64,000 nt of DNA from NCBI RefSeq assembly GCF_002179555.1, contig NZ_NHOU01000006.1:1-64000 (forward strand). Reading direction: 5' to 3'. Both the position numbers and the translations under genes were made by a program. Of the stretch, positions 36,271-44,404 are shown piece after piece; the stretch's first letter is position 1, and every line of letters begins with the position of its first letter. The DNA comes from Salinicola salarius. GTDB taxonomy: Bacteria; Pseudomonadota; Gammaproteobacteria; Pseudomonadales; Halomonadaceae. The notes below the pieces were generated by a model. It saw nothing but the letters and a program-made list of their open reading frames with translations, ran no database searches and had not been told where the DNA came from.

Positions 36271-36933
36271 ATGATCACCGTGCATCATCTCGAAAACTCC
36301 CGCTCGCAGCGAATTCTCTGGCTGCTCGAAGAACTGGGAATCGAGTATGAAATTCGAACGTATCGCCGGGATCCCGAAACCCTGTTGGCGCCCGATGCGC
36401 TGAAGAAGGTCCATCCGTTGGGCAAGTCGCCGGTGATCACCGACGATGCCCATACGGTGGCGGAATCCGGCGCGATCATCGAATATCTCGTCGCTCGCTA
36501 CAATGGCGAAGCCCTGGTCCCGGATGCGGGGACGCTAGAGCATCTGCGCTATATCCATTGGCTTCACTATGCCGAAGGCTCGGCGATGCCGCTGCTAGTG
36601 ATGAGACTGGTGTTCTCGAGACTCGGGAAGTCGCCGATGCCCGCTATCCTTCGTCCGGTCGGCAAGTTGCTGGCTAATGGGGTTCATCGAAAATTTCTCG
36701 ATCCGCAGCTTCGCCTGCATCTCGATTACTGGGAAAGTGAACTGCGGCAGACTGCCTGGTTCGCGGGGGACGACTTCAGCGCGGCGGACATTCAGATGAG
36801 CTTTCCGCTGCTGGCCGCGGAAAGCCGTGCCGATTTGTCGCATTATCCCAACATCCGGAAAGTGCTACAGAATATGCGCGATCGCCCGGCCTATCGGCGC
36901 GCGATCGAGAAGGGGGGGGAGTTCCGGTTGTGA
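36271..36933 (+). CDS. Glutathione S-transferase family protein
   Basis: A 220-residue GST. The thioredoxin-fold N terminus reads MITVHHLENSRSQRILWLLEELGIEYE, with VHPLGKSPVITDD and the glutathione-contact ESGAIIEYL. The C-terminal helical domain ends in DDFSAADIQMSFPLLAA, whose Asp is a conserved folding residue. The substrate is unknown. It stands alone between two terminators or gaps. Confidence 0.88.
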   Translation: MITVHHLENSRSQRILWLLEELGIEYEIRTYRRDPETLLAPDALKKVHPLGKSPVITDDAHTVAESGAIIEYLVARYNGEALVPDAGTLEHLRYIHWLHYAEGSAMPLLVMRLVFSRLGKSPMPAILRPVGKLLANGVHRKFLDPQLRLHLDYWESELRQTAWFAGDDFSAADIQMSFPLLAAESRADLSHYPNIRKVLQNMRDRPAYRRAIEKGGEFRL

Positions 36934-37046
36934 GGTGTCTCGGTAGCGGATTATCGAGGCGGGTCACGCGTGGCTTGGTATCGCTCGCGCGAGAATTGGC
37001 AAGGCGGCTCGCCATTTCTCGCGACGCAATGGGTTGAGGAGTTTCT

Positions 37047-37571
37047 ATGCGGGTCTGTCGCTGGAAAATGGCTATAGTGGCGGGTTTGGGTAGTGTCGGT
37101 CTGGCGTCGTCTCTCGCCTGGGCGCAGGCCCAGCCGGGGGATTCCCCGTTCGATGAGCAGCCGGAGACTCGCCTGGCCTGCGAGCGTCTGAAGGGGCAGA
37201 TCGATCAGACGATCCGGGATAATGGCGCGCGGCATTTTCTGCTCGAGATCGTCGATAATGCCCAGGTGGAAAACGATATCGTCAGGGAAGGCGAACGCTT
37301 TGCCGGTGCCGAAGTCGTGGGAAGCTGTGACGGTGGCACACGTAAAGTCGTCTACAGTCGCGACGGCGCGACGGAAATGCGTGTCGAGACACCGCAAGAG
37401 AAAACAGCGACATCCAGCCATGTCGATGCATCAAACAGCACTGACGGGGGCGACGGTAGCCATTTACCGGAAACCGCGCCCGCCGCGCCGGAATCCAGCG
37501 GTGAAGATGCGGTGCCGACGCGGAAGCGGGCGGATGAAGAGACCGCGCAGGAGCCCGAATCCAGCCCCTGA
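37047..37571 (+). CDS. DUF1161 family periplasmic protein
   Basis: A 174-residue protein with a signal peptide (about residues 1-27, ending AWAQ). Residues about 43-104 match DUF1161 (as in E. coli YnfD): CERLKGQIDQTIRDNGARHFLLEIVDN... through VVGSCDGGTRKVVYSR. This domain is of unknown function. The remaining 70 residues are Ser/Thr/Glu/Pro-rich and disordered, which is unusual compared with the short YnfD. Confidence 0.8.
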   Translation: MRVCRWKMAIVAGLGSVGLASSLAWAQAQPGDSPFDEQPETRLACERLKGQIDQTIRDNGARHFLLEIVDNAQVENDIVREGERFAGAEVVGSCDGGTRKVVYSRDGATEMRVETPQEKTATSSHVDASNSTDGGDGSHLPETAPAAPESSGEDAVPTRKRADEETAQEPESSP

Positions 37572-37633
37572 TTGCCTGCTGCTGACTTCCTGCTTCCTGA
37601 GTGCCCGATCGTTATCGTCTGATCTGACCCCTG

Positions 37634-38272
37634 TCAGGCGATATCGATCTTGTCGGGGTATTCACAGAGATCCTCTATCACGCAGCTCCCGCAGCGTGGC
37701 TTGCGTGCCAGGCAAGTATAGCGCCCGTGCAGAATCAGCCAGTGATGGGCGTCCTTCAGATAGTCGCGAGGCACGAAACGCATCAGTTTCTGCTCGACTT
37801 CCAGCACGTTCTTGCCCTTGGCGATCCGCGTCCGGTTGGCGACGCGAAAGATATGCGTATCGACCGCCATGGTCAGCTCGCCGAACGCCGTGTTCAGAAT
37901 GACGTTGGCAGTCTTGCGGCCGACGCCGGGGAGCGCCTCCAGCCCTTCCCGTGTGCGTGGAATGTCCCCGTCGTACTGATCGACCAGGATATGGCAGGTC
38001 TTCATCAGGTTCTCGGCCTTGGTGTTGTAGAGGCCGATGGTCTTGATGTGATCTTTCAGACCGTCGATGCCGAGATCGATGATCGCCTGCGGGGTATTCG
38101 CCACCGGAAACAACTTCGCCGTCGCCTTGTTGACGCCCACATCCGTCGCCTGCGCCGACAGCAATACCGCTGCCAGCAGTTCGAAGGGCGTCGACCAGTT
38201 CAGTTCGGTGGTCGGATTCGGGTTGTTGGCCTTGAGGCGGGCAAAAATCTGTTCTCGCTTGGTGGCGTTCAT
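37634..38272 (-). CDS. nth: Endonuclease III (bifunctional DNA glycosylase/AP lyase)
   Basis: A 212-residue base-excision repair enzyme that removes oxidised pyrimidines. Helix-hairpin-helix [12 protein letters not shown] carries catalytic Lys120; Asp138 follows in [12 protein letters not shown]. The 4Fe-4S cluster ligands Cys187, Cys194, Cys197 and Cys203 have the exact C-X6-C-X2-C-X5-C spacing of E. coli Nth. The start at 38272 overlaps the RnfB-like stop by four bases (ATGA). The longer frame upstream is a shadow of rsxB. Confidence 0.97.
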   Translation of the reverse strand: MNATKREQIFARLKANNPNPTTELNWSTPFELLAAVLLSAQATDVGVNKATAKLFPVANTPQAIIDLGIDGLKDHIKTIGLYNTKAENLMKTCHILVDQYDGDIPRTREGLEALPGVGRKTANVILNTAFGELTMAVDTHIFRVANRTRIAKGKNVLEVEQKLMRFVPRDYLKDAHHWLILHGRYTCLARKPRCGSCVIEDLCEYPDKIDIA

Positions 38273-39276
38273 GACGTCGTTCCGTGATCGTCGCCAGCGC
38301 TGTCGGCAGGCGAATTGGCCGAGGATTGGTTGGCAAGGAAAAGAAGCCGCTCCGACTCGCGAATCTTGTCCTGCGCCTGCGCGATGCCTGCCTGATCGCC
38401 CCGGCGCCGGAAATGCGCGAGTTCCTGACGCGCCTTGCGCATCGCCTGCTCTGCCGCTGCCACCGCAATATGCCGATGAGCGGGAGTGGCGCTTTCGCGA
38501 GGCGATGACGCCGAGTCGAGCTGGCGATCGATGGCAGCGAGCTGGTCGTCGAATCCGGCCAGACGCTCGAGGAGGGCGGGGCGCTGGGCTTCGTCGGCCT
38601 TGTCCAGCTGCCGCTGCAGGCGCTTCCGGCGAGCCGTGAGCGTCGCCCTCTGCGCTTTCAGTGCCGTGACGTCGACCGCGGCGGGCTGCGGTTGCGCTTC
38701 GGTCGGGGCTTCGGCCGGTGCGCGCGCCGCGGCGGCACGGCGTTCCCGCTTGCGGCGCTTCTCTTCGGCCTTGACTGCCAGCCGGCGCTTGCGCGCCTCG
38801 AAGCGTTGACGGCCGTTCTCGGCACGCCAGTCGAGATAGCGCTGCTGCTCGAGCTCGCTTTCGGCCCGAGCCCACTGCGGGTGTTCGACGAGATCGATAC
38901 AGTCGACCGGGCAGGGTGCAACGCAGAGCTCGCAGCCGGTACATTCGGATTCGATCACCGTGTGCATCTGTTTGGCGGCACCGAGTATGGCGTCGACGGG
39001 GCAGGCCTGGATGCACTTGGTGCAGCCGATGCATTCGGCTTCGCGGATGACGGCCAGTAGCGGCGTCTGCGCGGGCTCGATCAGTTCGAGGGGCGGTTGG
39101 CCGGTCAGCTTCGCCAGCCGGTCGCGGGTGACCTCGCCGCCGGGCGGGCAACGGTTGATCGCCTCGCCCTCGACGATCGCTTCTGCGTAGGGGCGGCAGC
39201 CATCATGGCCACACTTGCCGCACTGGGTCTGCGGCAATTCGGCATCGATGCGTTCGGCGGTAATCGTGGTGGCCAT
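38269..39276 (-). CDS. RnfB/RsxB-like Fe-S protein without a membrane anchor
   Basis: A 335-residue iron-sulfur protein. N-terminal Cys motif CGKCGHDGC (Cys19, 22, 27 and 43) is the RnfB four-cysteine cluster, followed by two ferredoxin motifs ([12 protein letters not shown] at about 82-93, [12 protein letters not shown] at about 112-123). Typical RnfB begins with a hydrophobic helix, but here the protein starts directly at the cluster ([18 protein letters not shown]). Residues 145-335 are a charged Ala/Arg/Glu-rich coiled coil. No rnfA, C, D, G or E gene is nearby. It overlaps nth by four bases. ATG 39276 is preferred over TTG 39300. Confidence 0.85.
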   Translation of the reverse strand: MATTITAERIDAELPQTQCGKCGHDGCRPYAEAIVEGEAINRCPPGGEVTRDRLAKLTGQPPLELIEPAQTPLLAVIREAECIGCTKCIQACPVDAILGAAKQMHTVIESECTGCELCVAPCPVDCIDLVEHPQWARAESELEQQRYLDWRAENGRQRFEARKRRLAVKAEEKRRKRERRAAAARAPAEAPTEAQPQPAAVDVTALKAQRATLTARRKRLQRQLDKADEAQRPALLERLAGFDDQLAAIDRQLDSASSPRESATPAHRHIAVAAAEQAMRKARQELAHFRRRGDQAGIAQAQDKIRESERLLFLANQSSANSPADSAGDDHGTTS

Positions 39277-39330
39277 GTTGTTTCCGAAACGTCGGGACAA
39301 GCGGTGGCTCCCGGTTCAAAGAGGCCGGCA

Positions 39331-40935
39331 TTATAAACGCTCCTCCGCATGGCTTCGAGAAGCCTTTCCGAGATCGCATTCGATCCGGTTGCGGCCTCGC
39401 TGTTTGGCGCGGTAGAGCGCGGCATCGCATCGTGCCAACAGCGTCGGCGGAGAAAGCTCGTCGATGGCGCAGATCGCCACGCCCACGCTGACCGTGACAA
39501 TACCCAGGCGGGACTTGTCGTTCGGCAATTTCATCTGCGCGACCGCGCTGCACAACGCGTCAGCAAGTTGCGCGACGCGGCTGGGCGAGGTGCCCGGCAG
39601 AATGACAGCGAACTCTTCGCCGCCGATGCGGGCGAGAAGCGACCGATCGATCGCCAACTGCTGCACGGTTTGCTGGAGACACTTGGCCAGGCGGGTCAGG
39701 CAGCGGTCGCCTGCCGGATGACCGTAGAAATCGTTGTAGTTCTTGAAGTAGTCGATATCGAGCAGAATGCCGGCGACCGGCACGGGGGGCTGCGATGCGT
39801 CCATCAGGTCATTCAGTCGTTCATCGAACAATCGGCGATTGGCCAGACCCGTCAAATGGTCCGTCTGTGACAGGTTGAGCAGTTGAGACGTCCGGTGTCG
39901 CTGATGCTGGATCAGGTGCAGAAACTCACGCGACAGCGCGCCGATTTCATCCTGGCGATGCAGAAGCCGTTCCGGCAGCTCGGCCTGTGTGGCGTCCTGC
40001 TTGGCCTGTTGGGTAAAGGTCGCGAGCTGGCGGAGCGGGTGCAGTACCACCAACTCGAGCAGCAACAGCACCAGGACAATCACCGTCAGTAACAGGCCGG
40101 CCGTCCACCACTGCGCGTAACGCACGGTAGCCATGCGCTCCAGAAAGGCATCTCGCGGCAAATAGGTACTTAACAGTGTGGGCGCGTCTCGAGGGTTGAG
40201 TGATAGCGTTTTCGCGACGTGGATGCGTCCATCCCCGGTTGGGGTGATTTGCAGTTCGGGTGGCACCTCGGCAGGCGGTAGGGGCAGGACATCGACTTCC
40301 CGACCCGTCTGCGCCGCCATTCGCGCCTCCCATTGGTCATCGAGAAACTGGATCTGGACGAGCCACCCCTGCATCGGGCCACTCTCGTCCGTGCGGAAAA
40401 TGGGATGAATGGCCGCGTAATACAGCCGGTCCCCCTGGCGTTCCAGATGCGTGCTGGCGGGCTGATTTGCCGATCCGAGCAGTGGCCTCAGCTTGTCGGC
40501 ATAAGATTTTGCCCAGGCGCAGTCGTCGCTTTGGCCGGGACAGGAGTCGTATCGATCGCTGGCCGGGTCGATGCCGGCGATCCAGTGAAGATCGGCTTGC
40601 CGGTCGAAGAACAGCATGAACTGATAATCGAGATCCTCGAACATGTTGCGGCTGAAGTTAGAGGCTGCGTAATTATCGTCGCTTCCCTGGATAAAGGCAT
40701 AAGTGTCGTCCCACGTAGCCCAATCCTTGGCACTCAACAGCAAGGTCTGCATTTCGCGTTCGATCGTATGCTCGAGCCTGTCGAGCTCGTTGATCGACTG
40801 CTCGCGTTCGTCCCGGATCATGCCGGGGTAGACGATGAGACTGCCGATGAATACGAGTGCCAGCATCGCGGCGACCAGCAGCGCCATGAGGCTGATCAGA
40901 AAGCGACCGCGCAGCGAGAAGAAGGCTGATCTCAT
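39331..40935 (-). CDS. Membrane-bound diguanylate cyclase with CHASE4-like sensor domain
   Basis: A 534-residue protein that probably makes cyclic di-GMP. The N-terminal membrane helix (FLISLMALLVAAMLALVFIG) is followed by a periplasmic CHASE4-like domain (WATWDDTYAFIQG...), a second helix (LLLTVIVLVLLLLELVVLHPL), a HAMP-like linker and a C-terminal GGDEF domain with signature RIGGEEF. The RxxD product-inhibition site expected five residues before GGEEF is absent (IDRS there). The signal is unknown. It follows a short gap downstream of metG on the same strand. Confidence 0.9.
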   Translation of the reverse strand: MRSAFFSLRGRFLISLMALLVAAMLALVFIGSLIVYPGMIRDEREQSINELDRLEHTIEREMQTLLLSAKDWATWDDTYAFIQGSDDNYAASNFSRNMFEDLDYQFMLFFDRQADLHWIAGIDPASDRYDSCPGQSDDCAWAKSYADKLRPLLGSANQPASTHLERQGDRLYYAAIHPIFRTDESGPMQGWLVQIQFLDDQWEARMAAQTGREVDVLPLPPAEVPPELQITPTGDGRIHVAKTLSLNPRDAPTLLSTYLPRDAFLERMATVRYAQWWTAGLLLTVIVLVLLLLELVVLHPLRQLATFTQQAKQDATQAELPERLLHRQDEIGALSREFLHLIQHQRHRTSQLLNLSQTDHLTGLANRRLFDERLNDLMDASQPPVPVAGILLDIDYFKNYNDFYGHPAGDRCLTRLAKCLQQTVQQLAIDRSLLARIGGEEFAVILPGTSPSRVAQLADALCSAVAQMKLPNDKSRLGIVTVSVGVAICAIDELSPPTLLARCDAALYRAKQRGRNRIECDLGKASRSHAEERL

Positions 40936-41025
40936 AATGTAGATGACCTGTTCAGCACGTCGGTTATGGCACTGGCGCCAAGGATGGGAAAGCTAATCTT
41001 TCTTAATATCGGCTTCTCCTTGTAT

Positions 41026-41128
41026 TGTCTTGAACAGATAAATAAAAGTCCCTGCGAGTTTTGACTTGCTTCTTCGCCTGAATAAATGCTCTGGCAGTAT
41101 TTCGGGGATGATTTATCTGTTCAAACAA
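41026..41128. repeat. Inverted repeat pair in the metG-cyclase intergenic region
   Basis: TTGAACAGATAAAT (41030-41043) and its exact complement (41111-41124) are separated by 67 bases; the similarity extends outward to TTGT with a one-base gap. The right copy overlaps the T-tract of the metG terminator. It could be a pair of operator sites, a long stem, or a small repeat element. Confidence 0.7.
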
Positions 41129-41153
41129 AAAACGCGCGGCGAGGCCGCGCGTT
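41124..41153 (-). terminator. Rho-independent terminator of metG
   Basis: On the minus strand AACGCGCGGC pairs with GCCGCGCGTT (41153-41131) around a 3-base loop, followed by TTTTTTG. It lies 24 bases past the metG stop, in front of the diguanylate cyclase gene. Confidence 0.9.
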
Positions 41154-41177
41154 GGTAAGAGTCTCGATTTCCGTGGG

Positions 41178-43241
41178 TCAGGTCACGCGCTGGCCCGGCT
41201 TGGCGCCGCTGTCGGGAGAGAGCAGATAAATACCGTCGTCGTCACCTGCAGCCAGCACCATGCCTCCCGAAACGCCGAAGCGCATCTTGCGCGGTGCCAG
41301 GTTGGCGACCATGACCGTGAGACGACCCTCGAGTGCCTCGGGGGCGTAGGCCTTGCGGATGCCGGAAAAGACGGTGCGCGTCTCGCCGCCGAGATCGAGC
41401 GTCAGCTTGAGCAGCTTGTTGGAGCCCTCGACGTACTCGGCCTGGTCGATCCGGGCGATCCGCAGATCGACCTTGATGAAATCGTCGAAGGCGATCTCGT
41501 CGCTGATGGGATCATCGGCCAGCGGCGTTTTTTGCTGGTCGTCGGCGGAGGGCGCCTTGCCGGTCAGTTTCTTCTCTTCCTCGAGCACTTCCTTCGAGGC
41601 CTCGATCATCGACTCGATCCGGTCGCTCTCGACACGGGTCATCAGCGGCTTGAACTTGCCGATGACATGGCCTTCCAGTACGTGCTGGCGGCTCTCCCAG
41701 TCGAGGCTGTCGACCTGCAGGAAGACACGCGCCTGCTCGGCCATGGCCGGCACCACCGGCTGCAGATAGACCATCAGGGTGCGGAACAGGTTGATGCCCA
41801 CCGAGCAGATATCGATCACTTCCTGCTCGCGACCACCTTCCTTCGCCAGCACCCACGGCGCCTTGTCGGCGATGTAGGTGTTGGCTTCGTCGGCGAGTTC
41901 CATCACCTTGCGCATGGCGCGGCCGAACTCGCGCGCCTCGAAGTCCGCCGCGATATCATCACCGGCGTGGATGAACCTGGCGACCAGCTCCGGCTCGGCA
42001 CAGGTAGCGGAAAGCTGACCATCGGCGAGCTTCTTGATGAAGCCTGCACAGCGGCTGGCGATGTTGACCACCTTGCCGACCAGGTCCGAATTCACGCGCG
42101 CAGCGAAGTCCTCGAGGTTGAGATCGAGGTCGTCGACGCGAGAAGTCAGCTTGGCGGCGAAGTAGTAGCGCAGATACTCGGGGTTGAGATATTCGGCGTA
42201 GGTCTGCGCCTTGATGAAGGTGCCGCGGGACTTGGACATCTTGGCGCCGTTGACGGTGACGAAGCCGTGGCAGTTGACGCCGGTCGGCGTGCGCATGTTG
42301 GCGCCTTCGAGCATCGCCGGCCAGAACAGGGCGTGGAAGTAGACGATGTCCTTGCCGATGAAGTGGTAGACCTCGGCGGTGGAGTCGGCTTTCCAGTAGC
42401 TGTCGAAATCGATCCCTTCGCGGTCGCACAGGTTCTGGAAGCTCGCCAGATAGCCGATCGGCGCGTCCAGCCAGACATAGAAGTACTTGCCCGGCGCGTC
42501 GGGAATCTCGAAGCCGAAGTAGGGCGCATCGCGGGAGATGTCCCACTCGTTGAGACCGGCCTCGAACCACTCCTGCAGCTTGTTGGCGATCTGCGGCTGC
42601 ACGCGGCCCGAGCGTGTCCACTGTTTGAGAAAATCCTCAAAATTGGGCAGCTTGAAGAAGTAGTGGGTCGAAGTCCGCACTTCCGGCGTGGCGCCGCTGA
42701 TCGCCGAGACCGGGTTGATCAGTTCCGCCGGCGTGTAGGTTCCGCCGCACGCTTCGCAGTTGTCGCCGTACTGATCCTCGCTGCCGCACTTGGGGCAGGT
42801 GCCCTTGATGAAGCGGTCGGCCAGGAACAATCCCTTGACCGGATCGTACATCTGCTCGATGTCGCGGGTGCTGATATGGCCGGCATCGCGCAGCGCGGTG
42901 TAGATCCGCTCGCTGTGGATTCGGTTCTCTTCCGAATGGGTCGAATGGTAATTGTCGAACGCGACGCCGAAACGGGCGAAATCCGCCTGATGCTCTTCGC
43001 TGACCTTGGCAATCAACTGCTCCGACGTAATGCCTTCCTGCTCGGCACGCAGCATGATCGCGGTGCCGTGGGCGTCGTCGGCGCAGACGTAATGACATTC
43101 GTGGCCGCGACTTTTCTGGAAGCGCACCCAGATATCGGTCTGGATATACTCCAGCAGGTGACCCAGGTGGATCGAGCCGTTGGCATAAGGCAGAGCGCTG
43201 GTGACGAGGATCTGGCGCGAAAGCGAGGCGTTGTTCGACAT
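41178..43241 (-). CDS. metG: Methionyl-tRNA synthetase
   Basis: A 687-residue class I aminoacyl-tRNA synthetase. The HIGH-type motif is HLGHLLEY (residues 25-32), KMSKS is in [11 protein letters not shown], and zinc-type cysteines are in [20 protein letters not shown]. The C-terminal tRNA-binding domain ([34 protein letters not shown]) indicates the dimeric bacterial type. The ATG at 43241 ([19 protein letters not shown]) is preferred over the 43298 frame, which lacks coding character. Confidence 0.97.
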   Translation of the reverse strand: MSNNASLSRQILVTSALPYANGSIHLGHLLEYIQTDIWVRFQKSRGHECHYVCADDAHGTAIMLRAEQEGITSEQLIAKVSEEHQADFARFGVAFDNYHSTHSEENRIHSERIYTALRDAGHISTRDIEQMYDPVKGLFLADRFIKGTCPKCGSEDQYGDNCEACGGTYTPAELINPVSAISGATPEVRTSTHYFFKLPNFEDFLKQWTRSGRVQPQIANKLQEWFEAGLNEWDISRDAPYFGFEIPDAPGKYFYVWLDAPIGYLASFQNLCDREGIDFDSYWKADSTAEVYHFIGKDIVYFHALFWPAMLEGANMRTPTGVNCHGFVTVNGAKMSKSRGTFIKAQTYAEYLNPEYLRYYFAAKLTSRVDDLDLNLEDFAARVNSDLVGKVVNIASRCAGFIKKLADGQLSATCAEPELVARFIHAGDDIAADFEAREFGRAMRKVMELADEANTYIADKAPWVLAKEGGREQEVIDICSVGINLFRTLMVYLQPVVPAMAEQARVFLQVDSLDWESRQHVLEGHVIGKFKPLMTRVESDRIESMIEASKEVLEEEKKLTGKAPSADDQQKTPLADDPISDEIAFDDFIKVDLRIARIDQAEYVEGSNKLLKLTLDLGGETRTVFSGIRKAYAPEALEGRLTVMVANLAPRKMRFGVSGGMVLAAGDDDGIYLLSPDSGAKPGQRVT

Positions 43242-43461
43242 GGCGACTGGAACATTCCCGTAACGGAACCCGAGGTGGCGCAGTATCGATGGCCCCACGG
43301 GATGGATAGGCTGAAAACTTGGTCGACGATTGTAGCATCGCTGGGCTGGATTCGCGCTGATGCGTCTGAACGAGTCATGACCACATCATCGGCCCGGATA
43401 TCGATTCGAGTGTTACAGTTAGCGGCCAAATCTCTACAGCCTGTCGCTTTAGGAGCCCGGG

Positions 43462-44391
43462 ATGGCCGATGTCGATCTTTCGCAGTCACTGTGGATGCTG
43501 CTGTTTTTCGTGGCTCTGGGGTGGGTCGCGTCGCGGCATCTCAAGGTCGATCCGCGGCCGATCGCGACATTGCTCGTCTACATCATCTCCCCGCTGACCT
43601 TCTTCAACGGCCTCACCCAGGGGCATCCGACCCCCGACAAACTCGTGTTGACGGGGAGTGTGCTGCTGCTGGCGGCGCTGCTCTGCCTGGTCATCAATGC
43701 CCTGGCGGCACGCTTCTTCGGGGACCAGGAGCGGGCGCTGCTTGCCTTCTCGGCGGGCACGGGCAACACCGGCTATTTCGGCTTTCCGATCGCGCTGGTG
43801 CTGCTACCGCCGGAGGGCGTGACCCTCTATCTCTTCTGCATGCTGGGAATCTCGCTCTACGAGTTCACGGTCGGCTTCTATGTCAGTGCCCGTGGCCGTT
43901 TCTCGGTCAAGGAGAGTCTCGCGAGGCTGGCGAAACTGCCGCTGATCTACGCCTTTCTGGCCGGCATGCTGGTCAGCGCTCTCGGCTGGCATATTCCGGA
44001 TGTGGCCGTGGACGGGCTCGATTACTTCAAGTACTGCTTCACGGTGCTGGGAATGATGATCATCGGCATGACGCTGGGGCGCGTCACGTGGAGGGCGTTC
44101 GATGGCCGTTTCGTGGCCGCCTGCATACTGGTGCGCTTTCTCGTCTGGCCGTTGGCCACGCTGCTGATGGTGGTGCTGCTGCGCGCGAGCGTGGGGATTT
44201 CCGACTCGCTGGCATTGGCATTTCTGCTCATCGGTGCGGTGCCCATGGCCGCCAACGTCGTGGTCATCGCCATGGAGCTGGACATTCGGCCGGAGAAGGG
44301 CGCCATCGCGGTGCTGATCACCACGCTGGCCGCCCCGGTGCTGATACCGGTCTATCTCGGCGTGGTGCTGCCCTGGGTGCTCTCTTTCTGA
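43462..44391 (+). CDS. AEC-family transporter (auxin efflux carrier-like)
   Basis: A 309-residue integral membrane protein with about ten hydrophobic segments, of the AEC/Bile-acid-sodium-symporter superfamily. Conserved parts include TGNTGYFGFPIALVLL, GMMIIGMTLGRVTW and the final LITTLAAPVLIPVYLG. Known relatives transport malate or other small organic anions; the substrate here is unknown. AGGAG is 11 bases before the ATG. The polB gene begins 13 bases after its stop, so they are probably cotranscribed. Confidence 0.85.
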   Translation: MADVDLSQSLWMLLFFVALGWVASRHLKVDPRPIATLLVYIISPLTFFNGLTQGHPTPDKLVLTGSVLLLAALLCLVINALAARFFGDQERALLAFSAGTGNTGYFGFPIALVLLPPEGVTLYLFCMLGISLYEFTVGFYVSARGRFSVKESLARLAKLPLIYAFLAGMLVSALGWHIPDVAVDGLDYFKYCFTVLGMMIIGMTLGRVTWRAFDGRFVAACILVRFLVWPLATLLMVVLLRASVGISDSLALAFLLIGAVPMAANVVVIAMELDIRPEKGAIAVLITTLAAPVLIPVYLGVVLPWVLSF

Positions 44392-44404
44392 GTGGAGGCC
44401 ATTG

